Of a stretch of 64,000 bases of DNA, positions 7,723 to 15,684 are shown piece by piece. Numbering within the stretch: the first letter of the stretch is position 1; every line of letters starts with the position of its first letter. A program made the translations under genes and the position numbers. Source of the DNA: Geomonas silvestris. GTDB lineage: Bacteria > Desulfobacterota > Desulfuromonadia > Geobacterales > Geobacteraceae. A model generated the notes under the pieces. It saw nothing but the letters and a program-made list of their open reading frames with translations. It made no database searches and had not been told where the DNA came from. The stretch covers positions 150,523-214,522 of the forward strand of contig NZ_BLXX01000010.1 of assembly GCF_014193515.1 (NCBI RefSeq), read 5' to 3'.

Positions 7723-7752
7723 TTGCCAGGTGACTGTAATCTCTGCTAGTAT
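7723..7752 (+). promoter_or_regulatory. Sigma-70-like promoter of the ABC/cytochrome operon
   Basis: TTGCCA and TAGTAT are separated by 18 bp. The predicted leader before the GTG start at 7855 is about 95 nt. Confidence 0.5.
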
Positions 7753-7854
7753 GTGCGCCGTTTAAGGCTTTCTGGAACCCGCGCTAGCTACCGGCCCGGT
7801 TCGAGCTTACAGCACCTTTTCCGACACCAACCATTGCGCCGACGAGGAACTATA

Positions 7855-8688
7855 GTGTTTGCCAAGCTCAAACATGGTCTGACCGGCTCCTTCTTTCATG
7901 CCGACAACGCGGATCGCCCGATCAACCTGGAGGATACCCGCGGCGTCGGTATCCGCATCGAAGCGCTCAACAAGTACTTCGACGGGCACCACGTCCTGAA
8001 GGACATCAACCTGGAGATCAAATCCGGCGAGACCTTCAGCATCATCGGCCCCTCCGGCACCGGCAAGAGCGTCCTTTTAAAGCACATCGTCAAGCTGGAG
8101 TCCCCCGATTCCGGCGAGATCTACATCGACGACATCCCGATCTTCAACGAGGCGCGCGGCCAAGAGCAGCGCGACTACCGCTACTCGATGGTGTTCCAGT
8201 CCTCGGCGCTCTTCAACTCGCTCACCGTGGGGGAGAACGTGGGGCTGTGGCTCAGGGAAAAGCGGGTCTGCAAGGAACAGAGGATCCGGGAGATCATCCG
8301 CGAGAAGCTCGAGATGGTGGGGCTGGTGGGCAAGGAACAGCTGCGCACCTCGGAACTCTCCGGCGGGATGAAAAAACGCGTGGCGATCGCCCGCTCGCTC
8401 GCCATGAACCCGGACCTGATCCTCTACGACGAGCCGACCGCGGAGCTCGACCCGGTCACCACCGACGAGCTCGCCAACACGATCCTGAAGCTCAAGGAGA
8501 GCACCAAGAACACCACGGTGATCGTGACCCACGACCTCAACTTCGCGCTCTACATCTCGGACCGGATCGCCATGATGCACGGCGGCACCATCGTCGAGGT
8601 GGGGACGCCGCGCGAGATCAAGAAGAGCGAGAACCCCATCGTGCGCGGCTTCATCTACACCACCACCAAGGGGATCAGGGGAGACTAA
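7855..8688 (+). CDS. ABC transporter ATP-binding protein (MlaF/Mkl type)
   Basis: A 277-residue ATPase. Walker A is GPSGTGKSVLLK (about residue 65), the Q-loop lies in MVFQSSALFNSLT, the signature is LSGGMKKRVAIARSLA, Walker B is LILYDEPTAELDP, and the switch His is in VIVTHD. The SALFNSLTVGENV region is typical of MlaF-like ATPases for lipid or organic-acid importers. GTG 7855 is chosen for the GAGGAAC ribosome site; the reading upstream of it is arginine-rich and lies in the leader. No permease follows: the next genes are a cytochrome, an outer-membrane barrel and a periplasmic binding protein, so the ATPase may serve a permease elsewhere or have been recruited into this cluster. Confidence 0.88.
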   Translation: MFAKLKHGLTGSFFHADNADRPINLEDTRGVGIRIEALNKYFDGHHVLKDINLEIKSGETFSIIGPSGTGKSVLLKHIVKLESPDSGEIYIDDIPIFNEARGQEQRDYRYSMVFQSSALFNSLTVGENVGLWLREKRVCKEQRIREIIREKLEMVGLVGKEQLRTSELSGGMKKRVAIARSLAMNPDLILYDEPTAELDPVTTDELANTILKLKESTKNTTVIVTHDLNFALYISDRIAMMHGGTIVEVGTPREIKKSENPIVRGFIYTTTKGIRGD

Positions 8689-8689
8689 G

Positions 8690-9691
8690 ATGGCACTGCC
8701 GGGCACCGTGCGCCAGAAACGAGCCTTCCTTGTAGCGCTGAGCTTTGCGCTTTTGCTGGTCTCGTGCGCCTCGCTCAAGCAGTCAAAGCCCATCCTCCCG
8801 GTGCGCGAGTACGAGAGGATGATCGTGGGGCGCCTGGACGCCGAGTACGTCGGCACCAACAACTGCGTCTCCAAGTGCCACGCCCACGATAGAATCACCA
8901 GCGATTTCAGCCATTCGGTGCACGGCGAGCAGATCAAGCCCGAGACCGGGCTCCCCCTGGTGAACTGCGAATCCTGCCACGGTCCGGGAAGCCTCGCCAT
9001 CGCCCACCTGGACGACGACCGCGAGAAGAACACCCAGCTGCAAAAGAAGTGCGACACCTCGAAGTTCCTGGACATCATGCACCTCCCCCCCCAGGCCCAG
9101 TCCCTCATCTGCCTCAAGTGCCACTCCGCAGCATCGATCCCCGCCCTGGCCCACTGGAACGCCTCGGCCCACGCGGTGAACGACGTGAGCTGCTTTGACT
9201 GCCACAAGCTCCACAAAGGTCCCCAGCAGAAGGTGAGCCGCGAGGAGATGGCCGAGATGTGCTTCGGCTGCCACCCTGAGGTGCGTGCCGAGAACGCGCT
9301 CTACTCGCACCACCCGCTGCGCGAGAAGAAGATGGTCTGCGTGGACTGTCACGAGGTGCACGGCTCCACCCAGGAGAAGCTTTTGAAGGGGAACACCCCC
9401 AAGGAGACCTGCACCCGCTGCCACATGGAGAAACAGGGTCCCTTCGCCTATGAGCACGGCGATGTCACCGAGAACTGCTCCACCTGCCACACCCCGCACG
9501 GCTCGGTGAACAACCACCTGTTGAACGCGGCGCTCCCCTTTCTCTGCCTGCAGTGCCACACCGGGCACCTGATCAGCAACGCCAACGTAAAGCAGCTCTT
9601 CACCAACCGCTGCACGGACTGCCACTCGCAGATCCACGGCAGCGATACCCCCTCCCAAGGCGTCACCGGAAGGGGCACCCTGCGTCAGTAA
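8690..9691 (+). CDS. Decaheme c-type cytochrome lipoprotein, DmsE/MtrA-like
   Basis: A 333-residue secreted cytochrome with nine canonical CXXCH heme sites (CESCH, CLKCH, CFDCH, CFGCH, CVDCH, CTRCH, CSTCH, CLQCH, CTDCH) plus an N-terminal CVSKCH, a CX3CH variant, giving ten potential hemes. The N-terminus has basic residues, a hydrophobic core and a LVSC lipobox with Cys26, so it should be a lipoprotein. Size and heme spacing resemble MtrA/DmsE decaheme proteins, which sit inside an MtrB-type barrel and carry electrons through the outer membrane. The start follows the ATPase stop by one base; the barrel gene follows 24 bp downstream. No extra outer-surface cytochrome (MtrC/OmcB type) is encoded nearby. 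Confidence 0.92.
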   Translation: MALPGTVRQKRAFLVALSFALLLVSCASLKQSKPILPVREYERMIVGRLDAEYVGTNNCVSKCHAHDRITSDFSHSVHGEQIKPETGLPLVNCESCHGPGSLAIAHLDDDREKNTQLQKKCDTSKFLDIMHLPPQAQSLICLKCHSAASIPALAHWNASAHAVNDVSCFDCHKLHKGPQQKVSREEMAEMCFGCHPEVRAENALYSHHPLREKKMVCVDCHEVHGSTQEKLLKGNTPKETCTRCHMEKQGPFAYEHGDVTENCSTCHTPHGSVNNHLLNAALPFLCLQCHTGHLISNANVKQLFTNRCTDCHSQIHGSDTPSQGVTGRGTLRQ

Positions 9692-9715
9692 CGGCAAAGG
9701 AGCCTTAAGGACGAG

Positions 9716-11836
9716 ATGAAAACCCTGCATCCTGCATACGGCGCCCCCTCACTGCTGCTGCTTTTGCTGCTCAGTGCCGGCAACGCCCAGGCCGAGGCCG
9801 AGCCGCGCGACGCCGCGCCCGAGGCCGAGCGGGTGGCCCTCGCCGAGGAGGGGAAGGTCTACGGCGGCGACGAGCGGGTGGTGGAGACCCTGGAGCAAAA
9901 GGGGGGGCAGATCGGCTACAGCTTCGTCGACGGGCGCGGCTACGGCGGGCGGGCGGCTCCCTACGGCTTTTTGCACTCCTCGCGCTCGGGGGGGCTCTTC
10001 TACCGGACCCTGGAGAAAGACGGCAACTTCGAGCTGGAAGGGAACTTCCTAAACGAGAACGACTACCACGGCGACCTCCTCATCGACTACAAGGGGGACT
10101 ACCGGCTGCACCTGCGCACCGAGGCGCTCTTTCACAACCTGGACCGCGAGCTGTTGTTCTCCCAGTCCTTCACCTCGGCACGGGTGGATCCCCCCTTGCT
10201 CGGCCAGCCGGCCAGCTACACCTCGTTCCAAGATCCCGCCACCGACTACGGCATCACGGTATCCCAGGACATCGCCGAGTTCCGCTACCGGCTGCACAAC
10301 TTCCCGCTGCACGTAAACCTCGGCTACTGGCGCCTGGTGCGCGAGGGGACCGTGCAGCAGCGCTACGCCGACACCGGTTTCGAGGGAGACACCAACCGGA
10401 TCATCGCGGAGGCGCGCCAGATCCGCCAGGTGACCCAGGAAGGGCGCCTCGGGGTGGATGCGCATCTTGGCTGGGTCGACCTCATCTACGACTTCAAGGT
10501 CCGGACCTTCGAGGACCAGCCGGCCATCCCCACTGCGAACTACCTGGCCCGCAACACCGGCTTCGGGACCGTCGCGGCCCCCGAAAGCGTCGGAGGGGTC
10601 CGGCAGCACAACGAAAACCCGGACAGTATCTTCTTCTCCAACACCGTGAAGCTCCACACCTCGCTCACCGGCGGCATCGTCGGGAGCGCTTCCTACAGCA
10701 TCGACCAGCGCGAGAACCTCTCCCGGCTCAGCGACACCGTGGGGATCAAGCACGCCCAGGTGAACCTGCAAAACGCCGCCGGCGACTTCGTCTACACCCC
10801 GTGCAAGGAGTTCTCGCTGGCGGTCAAGTACCGCCGCCAGGAGCTCGAGCACGACAACCGCGACCCGCTGGTCAGCTCCAACTTCGTCGACCCGCAACAG
10901 AGCGTGAAACCGCCGGTGGACAGCTCGAAGGACGTGGTGCTGGTCAACCTCGCCTTCAAGCCGATGGCGGGGCTCACCCTCAATGCCGAGTACCGCGGCG
11001 AGATGGTGCACCGCGACCACGTCTCCGACCTCCCCGGCGCCAGCACCTGGGCCCTGCCGGCCAATTCGGCGACCCAGAAGGGGTCCCTCGCGCTGCTCTA
11101 CCACCCGATCAAGGGGGTGCGGCTCACGGCGAAGTACGCCTATGCGACCACCGACCACCCCGCCTACGGCAACTCCTACGAACAGCGTCACGAAGGGGAG
11201 CTTTTGGCTACCTACACCTCGGGCCGTTGGGGGGCGACTGCCAACGTCCGGGCGCGCCGCGAGTGGAACGACAGCATCGAGCACTTCATCGTGAACTCGC
11301 CCCCCTTCAGCGATCCGGTGGGGTGGAGCGCCTCGAGCCCCCTGTCGCGCACCCGCGCGGCCGAGGACGCGAACCTGGGGGTCTGGGTCAATCCCGTGAA
11401 GCGCCTGACCCTTTCGGCGAACTACGCCTGGCTCAGCAATTCGGTGGACCAGGCGGTGCTCTTCACCGGTGTCGGTGCGGGGAGCGAGGCTGCCAGCAAC
11501 TACCTAAGCCGCGCCCACGTCTACGGGATCACCGCGAACCTGGCGGCCACCGAGGAACTGGACCTGGCGCTTGCCCTGCAGCAGATCCGCTCGGAGTCGG
11601 CGTTCACGCCGCAACTGGTGACCTTTGGCAGCGCAGACACCTCCGGCATCCGGGAGATCACCCGGCAGGACACCGTGATAAGCTCCGCCGCCTGGCGCGG
11701 CGAGTACCGTTTCACCAAGCAGTTTTCCGGCAAGCTCGAGTACACCCTGCAGGATTACCACGAGAGAAACAAGGCCTATAGCGACCAAAACGGCACCGTG
11801 CACGCCGTGGTCGCCTACCTTACGGCCAGGTGGTGA
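9716..11836 (+). CDS. MtrB/PioB-family decaheme-associated outer membrane barrel
   Basis: A 706-residue protein with a signal peptide (MKTLHPAYGAPS, a leucine run, cleavage near GNAQA) and many alternating hydrophobic-polar strands expected for a large beta barrel. It ends in VAYLTARW, with a C-terminal aromatic residue as in barrel proteins recognised by the BAM complex. Length and position after a decaheme cytochrome match the MtrB/PioB family, whose barrel sheathes the cytochrome. I see only one internal Cys (CKEF) and no N-terminal CXXC, a feature important in Shewanella MtrB. AAGGA lies 7 bases before the ATG. Together with the upstream cytochrome it forms a candidate porin-cytochrome conduit. 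Confidence 0.88.
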   Translation: MKTLHPAYGAPSLLLLLLLSAGNAQAEAEPRDAAPEAERVALAEEGKVYGGDERVVETLEQKGGQIGYSFVDGRGYGGRAAPYGFLHSSRSGGLFYRTLEKDGNFELEGNFLNENDYHGDLLIDYKGDYRLHLRTEALFHNLDRELLFSQSFTSARVDPPLLGQPASYTSFQDPATDYGITVSQDIAEFRYRLHNFPLHVNLGYWRLVREGTVQQRYADTGFEGDTNRIIAEARQIRQVTQEGRLGVDAHLGWVDLIYDFKVRTFEDQPAIPTANYLARNTGFGTVAAPESVGGVRQHNENPDSIFFSNTVKLHTSLTGGIVGSASYSIDQRENLSRLSDTVGIKHAQVNLQNAAGDFVYTPCKEFSLAVKYRRQELEHDNRDPLVSSNFVDPQQSVKPPVDSSKDVVLVNLAFKPMAGLTLNAEYRGEMVHRDHVSDLPGASTWALPANSATQKGSLALLYHPIKGVRLTAKYAYATTDHPAYGNSYEQRHEGELLATYTSGRWGATANVRARREWNDSIEHFIVNSPPFSDPVGWSASSPLSRTRAAEDANLGVWVNPVKRLTLSANYAWLSNSVDQAVLFTGVGAGSEAASNYLSRAHVYGITANLAATEELDLALALQQIRSESAFTPQLVTFGSADTSGIREITRQDTVISSAAWRGEYRFTKQFSGKLEYTLQDYHERNKAYSDQNGTVHAVVAYLTARW

Positions 11837-11850
11837 CAAAGAGGTAGCCC

Positions 11851-12813
11851 CTGAAACTGATCCGTACTATACTGCTGCTGTTGGTCATGACAGCCCTGTT
11901 TCCGGCGGCGGATTCCCGTGCGGCCGGCAAGCTCGTGGCTGCCATATTGACCTGTGACATCCCGCGCTACCGGGAGGCGCATCGCGCTTTTGTCAAGGCA
12001 CTGGTACAGAAAGGGTACGATCAGAGCAACGTCGAAGTCATCACCCAGACCCCCAACCCCGACCCCATCTCCTGGGCCAACAGCATCCGGAAATTCAACG
12101 CCATCGGCGCGGACCTGATCGTCACCTACGGGGCGCCGGCCACCATGACCGCCCTGCGCGAGGCAGGCGACATCCCCGTGGTGTTTGCCGACGTCTACGG
12201 ACCGGTGGAAACCGGCGTGGCGCGCAGCCTCTCCGGGACCGGCCACAACATGGCGGGGGTGAGCAGCAAGGTGCCGCTGGTCACCCTGGTGAAGACGGCA
12301 CTCGAGGTCAAGCCGATCAAGGTGCTCGGGGTGGTCTACACGGGGCGCGAGGAAGGGTCGATGGTGCAGCTCAAGGAGATGCGCAAGATCGGCGCCCAGT
12401 ACGGGGTGATCCTGGTGGAGGTGAACCTGGCCGGGACCAGCGGCATCGACGCCGCGCTCGCCACCATGTTCAACGCGCGGGTCGAGGGGATCTACGTCAC
12501 CGAGTGCACTGCCGGGTCGCGGGGCTTCGAGAAGATCGTGCACCGCGCCGGGGAGTCGAAGATCCCGGTCTTCTCCCAGATGCCGGGAGCGGCCCAAAAG
12601 GGTGCCGTGCTCTCCTTGGAGGCCGATCCGGCCGAGCAGGGGCAGGTGGCGGCCGACTACGCCGCGCGGATCCTCGGGGGCAAGAAGGCCGGCAGCCTGC
12701 CCGTGGCCACGCCCAAGAAGGTCGAGCTGGTGGTCAACATGAAGGTGGCCAGGGCGTTGGACCTGCACGTGCCGTTCCCGGTGCTTTCGGCAGCGACCCG
12801 AGTGCTTAAGTAA
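11851..12813 (+). CDS. ABC transporter substrate-binding protein (ABC_sub_bind/TrpX-like), CTG start
   Basis: A 320-residue periplasmic binding protein of the ABC_sub_bind (PF04392-like) family; family-type segments are IGADLIVTYGAPATMTAL, IPVVFADVYGPV, VKPIKVLGVVYTG and EQGQVAADYAARIL. Reading from CTG 11851 gives a complete signal peptide, KLIRT, a leucine run, and cleavage near DSRAAG. An in-frame stop lies two codons upstream and no ATG, GTG or TTG occurs before residue 11, so starting later would destroy the signal peptide. GAGG lies 6 bases before the CTG. The gene is 14 bp after the barrel gene, so it belongs to the conduit operon. The ligand is unknown; relatives bind tryptophan or similar small molecules. 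Confidence 0.83.
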   Translation: MKLIRTILLLLVMTALFPAADSRAAGKLVAAILTCDIPRYREAHRAFVKALVQKGYDQSNVEVITQTPNPDPISWANSIRKFNAIGADLIVTYGAPATMTALREAGDIPVVFADVYGPVETGVARSLSGTGHNMAGVSSKVPLVTLVKTALEVKPIKVLGVVYTGREEGSMVQLKEMRKIGAQYGVILVEVNLAGTSGIDAALATMFNARVEGIYVTECTAGSRGFEKIVHRAGESKIPVFSQMPGAAQKGAVLSLEADPAEQGQVAADYAARILGGKKAGSLPVATPKKVELVVNMKVARALDLHVPFPVLSAATRVLK

Positions 12814-12829
12814 CCGGTTTGAGGTGGTA

Positions 12830-13216
12830 ATGAGAAAAATTTTGATCGTGGACGACGATGCTCCGTTCCTGGATGCCCTGAGGGAGCAGATCCGTTCGCT
12901 CTACCCGCTGCTTGCGGTGGTGACCTGTACCGATCCCGTCCAGGCCCTGGCCGTGCTCAAGCAGGAGCCGGTGGACCTGTTGCTGGTCGATCTGGAGATG
13001 CCGGTCATGGACGGCACCAAGATCTTCAACTTCGCGGTGTCGCTTGGGATGGACAAGAACCGGATCGTCATCCTCTCCGGGCGGGACTCCGACTACCTGC
13101 ACGAGCAGTTCCCGATGGGGACCTGCCTCGCCGTGCTCAACAAGTACGAAGCCAAGCAGAAGGCGGTCCTGGACATGATCTTCAGCTCGATGCAGCGCAA
13201 GGCGGCAGGCGGCTAG
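12830..13216 (+). CDS. Stand-alone receiver-domain response regulator
   Basis: A 128-residue single CheY-like receiver. ILIVDDDAPF gives the acidic pocket, LLLVDLEMPVMDG the phospho-acceptor Asp (about residue 52), VILSGR the Thr/Ser position and LNKYEAK the conserved Lys. No output domain is present. The ATG at 12830 has GAGG 5 bases upstream. It is the last gene of the cytochrome/ABC cluster and may convey a signal to it; no histidine kinase is encoded nearby. Confidence 0.8.
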   Translation: MRKILIVDDDAPFLDALREQIRSLYPLLAVVTCTDPVQALAVLKQEPVDLLLVDLEMPVMDGTKIFNFAVSLGMDKNRIVILSGRDSDYLHEQFPMGTCLAVLNKYEAKQKAVLDMIFSSMQRKAAGG

Positions 13217-13290
13217 GGCGTAAAAGGCACCGGTTCACGGGGTTTCGTCTCCCGACGCGGGAGCCCTTACCTCACATGATGGCGCGGTCC

Positions 13291-13320
13291 AAGCTCCCCG
13301 GTCTCCCGGGGGCTTTCATT
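13291..13320 (+). terminator. Rho-independent terminator after the conduit operon
   Basis: AGCTCCCCGG and the downstream CCGGGGGCT pair into a GC-rich stem followed by TTTCATT, about 75 bp past the receiver stop codon. Confidence 0.6.
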
Positions 13321-13387
13321 TCTGACCCGTAAAAGGTTTGCTCTTTTGAGATATGGCAAGTCTGGTGGTCGTGCTGGAGGAGTTTAG

Positions 13388-13777
13388 ATGGGAAAGATGA
13401 TGCGCTTGACCTGCTACGAGCAGAAACACCTGAGGCCGGAGTGGCAGGAGAGCCTCTCGGGTATCGGGTTTGAGCTCTTCTTCGCCGAACTGGTGCAGGA
13501 CCTAGCCGGTTTCGGGATCACCCTGGAGCGCGGGGACGGCTCGGGACAGGTGATCGAGGTGAAAAGTTACGCCGACCTCTTAAACGCCGTGCGCATCGCC
13601 TCTCCCTCGGACGGGATCGCCAACGTCTGTGTCGGGCACGTCATCGGCAAGAGTCCGCACCTTGACCCCCAGGAAGACATTAAGCGTGCCGTGAACCGGA
13701 TCGCCTTCGCTCCGGAGACTGTCCCCCCCGACGACGAGAACCGCCGGACCTGCCACAACTGCGGCTGCGGCTGTTAG
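13388..13777 (+). CDS. Hypothetical protein with C-terminal CHNCGCGC metal-binding tail
   Basis: A 129-residue soluble protein with a strong GGAGGA ribosome site 7 bases before its ATG. The body is unremarkable alpha/beta sequence (FELFFAELVQDLAGFGITL and a PEDIKRAV-like segment). The final residues, RRTCHNCGCGC, place four Cys and one His together, suggesting a zinc or iron site or a redox role. I recognise no family. It stands alone between a terminator and a convergent phosphodiesterase gene. Confidence 0.65.
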   Translation: MGKMMRLTCYEQKHLRPEWQESLSGIGFELFFAELVQDLAGFGITLERGDGSGQVIEVKSYADLLNAVRIASPSDGIANVCVGHVIGKSPHLDPQEDIKRAVNRIAFAPETVPPDDENRRTCHNCGCGC

Positions 13778-13823
13778 GGGCGGGGAGGCCGTGCTGCAGG
13801 GAAACGGCGTCGGTGTCGCCTGG

Positions 13824-14288
13824 CTAGATCTTGAAGAGCTCGGCCTTGGGCTCACCGTGCTGTACGGTTAGGATGGCGTAGCTTCCCGCGAATCCCTGCT
13901 TCAGCGTCCCCGGATTTATCAAAAGCATCCCCGAATCCCTTAGAACCGCCGGAAGGTGCGTGTGACCGTAGAGCACCACGCCGGCTCCCACCTCGATCCC
14001 TCTTTCGATCAAAAGGCTGAGCCCCGACTTTACCGCCTGCCGGTTGCCATGGGTGGCGAAGACCCGGCAGGAGCCGATCTCCAGGGTCAGCTCCCGGGGG
14101 AGGCTCGCGTCGAAGTCGCAGTTGCCGGCAACCCGCAGCACGGGAACCTCCAGAACTTCCTGTAAAAGCTCCGCGTCGTCGGCACCGTCGCCCAGGTGGA
14201 TGATGTGGTCCACCGGACCCGCCAGTTCATGAGCCTTGAGCGCCAGGGGGTAGTTGCCGTGACTGTCGGAGATGACCAGAATCCTCAT
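13824..14288 (-). CDS. YfcE/MJ0936-type metallophosphoesterase
   Basis: A 154-residue calcineurin-fold phosphoesterase. The metal-binding motifs are in the standard order: ISDSHGN at the N-terminus, HLGDGADD, VAGNCDF, ATHGN and YGHTH. Family members hydrolyse phosphodiesters such as bis-pNPP, or act on small phosphorylated metabolites, with two metal ions (often Mn). The length is normal. The true substrate cannot be told from sequence. It is divergent from sppA. Confidence 0.92.
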   Translation of the reverse strand: MRILVISDSHGNYPLALKAHELAGPVDHIIHLGDGADDAELLQEVLEVPVLRVAGNCDFDASLPRELTLEIGSCRVFATHGNRQAVKSGLSLLIERGIEVGAGVVLYGHTHLPAVLRDSGMLLINPGTLKQGFAGSYAILTVQHGEPKAELFKI

Positions 14289-14369
14289 GATGTCCTCTGC
14301 TTCAATAAATAACCGGCTGCGCCTTGAGCCGAAATGGTGCTAGAATGCCTGGTGGTCCTCGCTACTTCG

Positions 14370-14405
14370 GCCGGTCGCCGTGCGCTGTGGCGCGGCCGGC
14401 TTTTT
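14370..14405 (+). terminator. Hairpin with T-run in the sppA leader, possible attenuator
   Basis: GCCGGTCGC and GCGGCCGGC arms (one wobble pair) enclose a 13-base loop, followed directly by CTTTTT. It lies between the divergent yfcE-like gene and sppA and points toward sppA, with its T-run about 70 bp before the sppA ATG. It could end a short upstream transcript or attenuate sppA. Confidence 0.5.
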
Positions 14406-14476
14406 CATGAACGGCCGGTCCACCTGATATAGGACAGGTGTGCGGCTGGTGACAAGTAAAATTTTCTGGAGGTGTC

Positions 14477-15352
14477 ATGAAGAACAGGTGGCTGATCTGG
14501 ACCGCCTTCGGGACAGGCGGGATCCTCTTGCTTTTCGGAGTCTGCGTGCTGGTCGCTACCGCCCTCATAGGTGACAACGAGGGGGGGAGCGGCGACGGGG
14601 TCGGGCTGGTCGAGGTGAAAGGGGTGATCGTCGACGGTCAGGACACGGTGCGCCAGTTGCGGGCTCTGAAAAAGGACAAGCGGGTCAAGGCGGTGGTCTT
14701 GCGGGTGGACTCTCCCGGCGGTGTGGTCGGCCCCTCCCAGGAGATCTGCGCCCAGGTGCGCGAGGTCGCCAAGGTGAAGAATGTGGTGGTCTCCATGGGG
14801 AGCGTGGCCGCCTCGGGCGGGTACTATATCTCCGCCCCGGCCACCAAGATCTTCGCCAACCCCGGCACCATCACCGGCTCCATCGGCGTACTTATGAAGT
14901 TCTCGAACCTGGAAGGGCTCATGGACAAGGTGGGGATGAAGGCCTACACCATCAAAAGCGGCCAGTTCAAGGATGTGGGCTCCCCCGGCCGCGAGATGAC
15001 CGCCGAGGAGCGGGCCATGCTGCAGGGGGTGATCGACAGCACCCACAGCCAGTTCGTGCGTGCCGTCGCCGAGGGGAGAAAGCTTCCCGTCGCCACGGTG
15101 GGCGCCATAGCCGACGGCAGGATCTTCTCGGGCGAGCAGGCCCTCGCTTTGAAACTGGTGGACCGGTTGGGGACCATGCAGGATGCCATCGACGAGGCTG
15201 CGCGCCTGGGCGGGGTGACCGGCGAACCTTCCATCATCAAGCCGCCCAAGAAACGGACCTCGGCCTGGGACTTCCTGGTGGAGAGTGCCGCCGGACAGTT
15301 GGGACTTTTGAAGGGCGCCGGCGACGGGGTCAGTGTCGATTACCGGATGTGA
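14477..15352 (+). CDS. sppA: Signal peptide peptidase SppA (short, single-domain)
   Basis: A 291-residue S49-family serine protease with one N-terminal membrane anchor (residues about 8-30). The nucleophile lies in GSVAASGGYY (about residue 113) and the general-base lysine in the IKSGQFKD segment (about 165), giving the Ser/Lys dyad of SppA. It cleaves leftover signal peptides in the membrane. The length is that of the short, Bacillus-type form rather than the 600-residue E. coli tandem form. GGAGG lies 6 bases before the ATG. Confidence 0.92.
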   Translation: MKNRWLIWTAFGTGGILLLFGVCVLVATALIGDNEGGSGDGVGLVEVKGVIVDGQDTVRQLRALKKDKRVKAVVLRVDSPGGVVGPSQEICAQVREVAKVKNVVVSMGSVAASGGYYISAPATKIFANPGTITGSIGVLMKFSNLEGLMDKVGMKAYTIKSGQFKDVGSPGREMTAEERAMLQGVIDSTHSQFVRAVAEGRKLPVATVGAIADGRIFSGEQALALKLVDRLGTMQDAIDEAARLGGVTGEPSIIKPPKKRTSAWDFLVESAAGQLGLLKGAGDGVSVDYRM

Positions 15353-15450
15353 AGAGGCAGGGGTTAGGGGCTAGGGACTAGAAAAACGTAAGACCGAGGC
15401 AGGGGCAAGGGACTAGGGACTAGGGAAAAGCAAGACCAAGGCAGGAACTG
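15353..15450. repeat. G-rich repeat block after sppA with a G-quadruplex motif
   Basis: A unit of about 42 bp containing GGGACTAG, an A-rich run, AAGACC and AGGCAGG occurs about twice in a row. At 15402-15425 four G-runs are separated by CAA, ACTA and ACTA, a textbook G-quadruplex pattern on the plus strand. Similar G-rich sequence follows the radical SAM gene near 24908-24970. The remaining bases up to 15626 hold no gene that I can support. Confidence 0.6.
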
Positions 15451-15626
15451 AGACACAAAGCTCTCTGAGAACAGCAGGGACTGGGGCTTGGACGACTGCG
15501 CACTGGCTCTAGGACAGGCTTTCTCACTGGATTGTCTTTTTGGTCCAGTCGACGCTGTCAGAAGCCTGGTCACGAAAGGTTTTCCCTCGTCCCCAGCCGC
15601 TCGTGCCTCGTTCCTGCATTTATACC

Positions 15627-15654
15627 TTGACAAAAATGCTAGCGTATATATACT
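15627..15654 (+). promoter_or_regulatory. Sigma-70 promoter of the yceD-rpmF-fab operon
   Basis: A perfect TTGACA box is followed after 16 bp by TATACT. The TTG start codon of the first gene lies about 30 bases downstream. Confidence 0.75.
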
Positions 15655-15684
15655 CAGTTGCTTCCAAAAAGGGGGGCTACGTCC

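Noticed and set aside
7366..7854. Possible c-di-GMP (GEMM) riboswitch before the cytochrome operon, as often seen in Geobacter
   Set aside because: I could not find the conserved GEMM core sequence in this leader.
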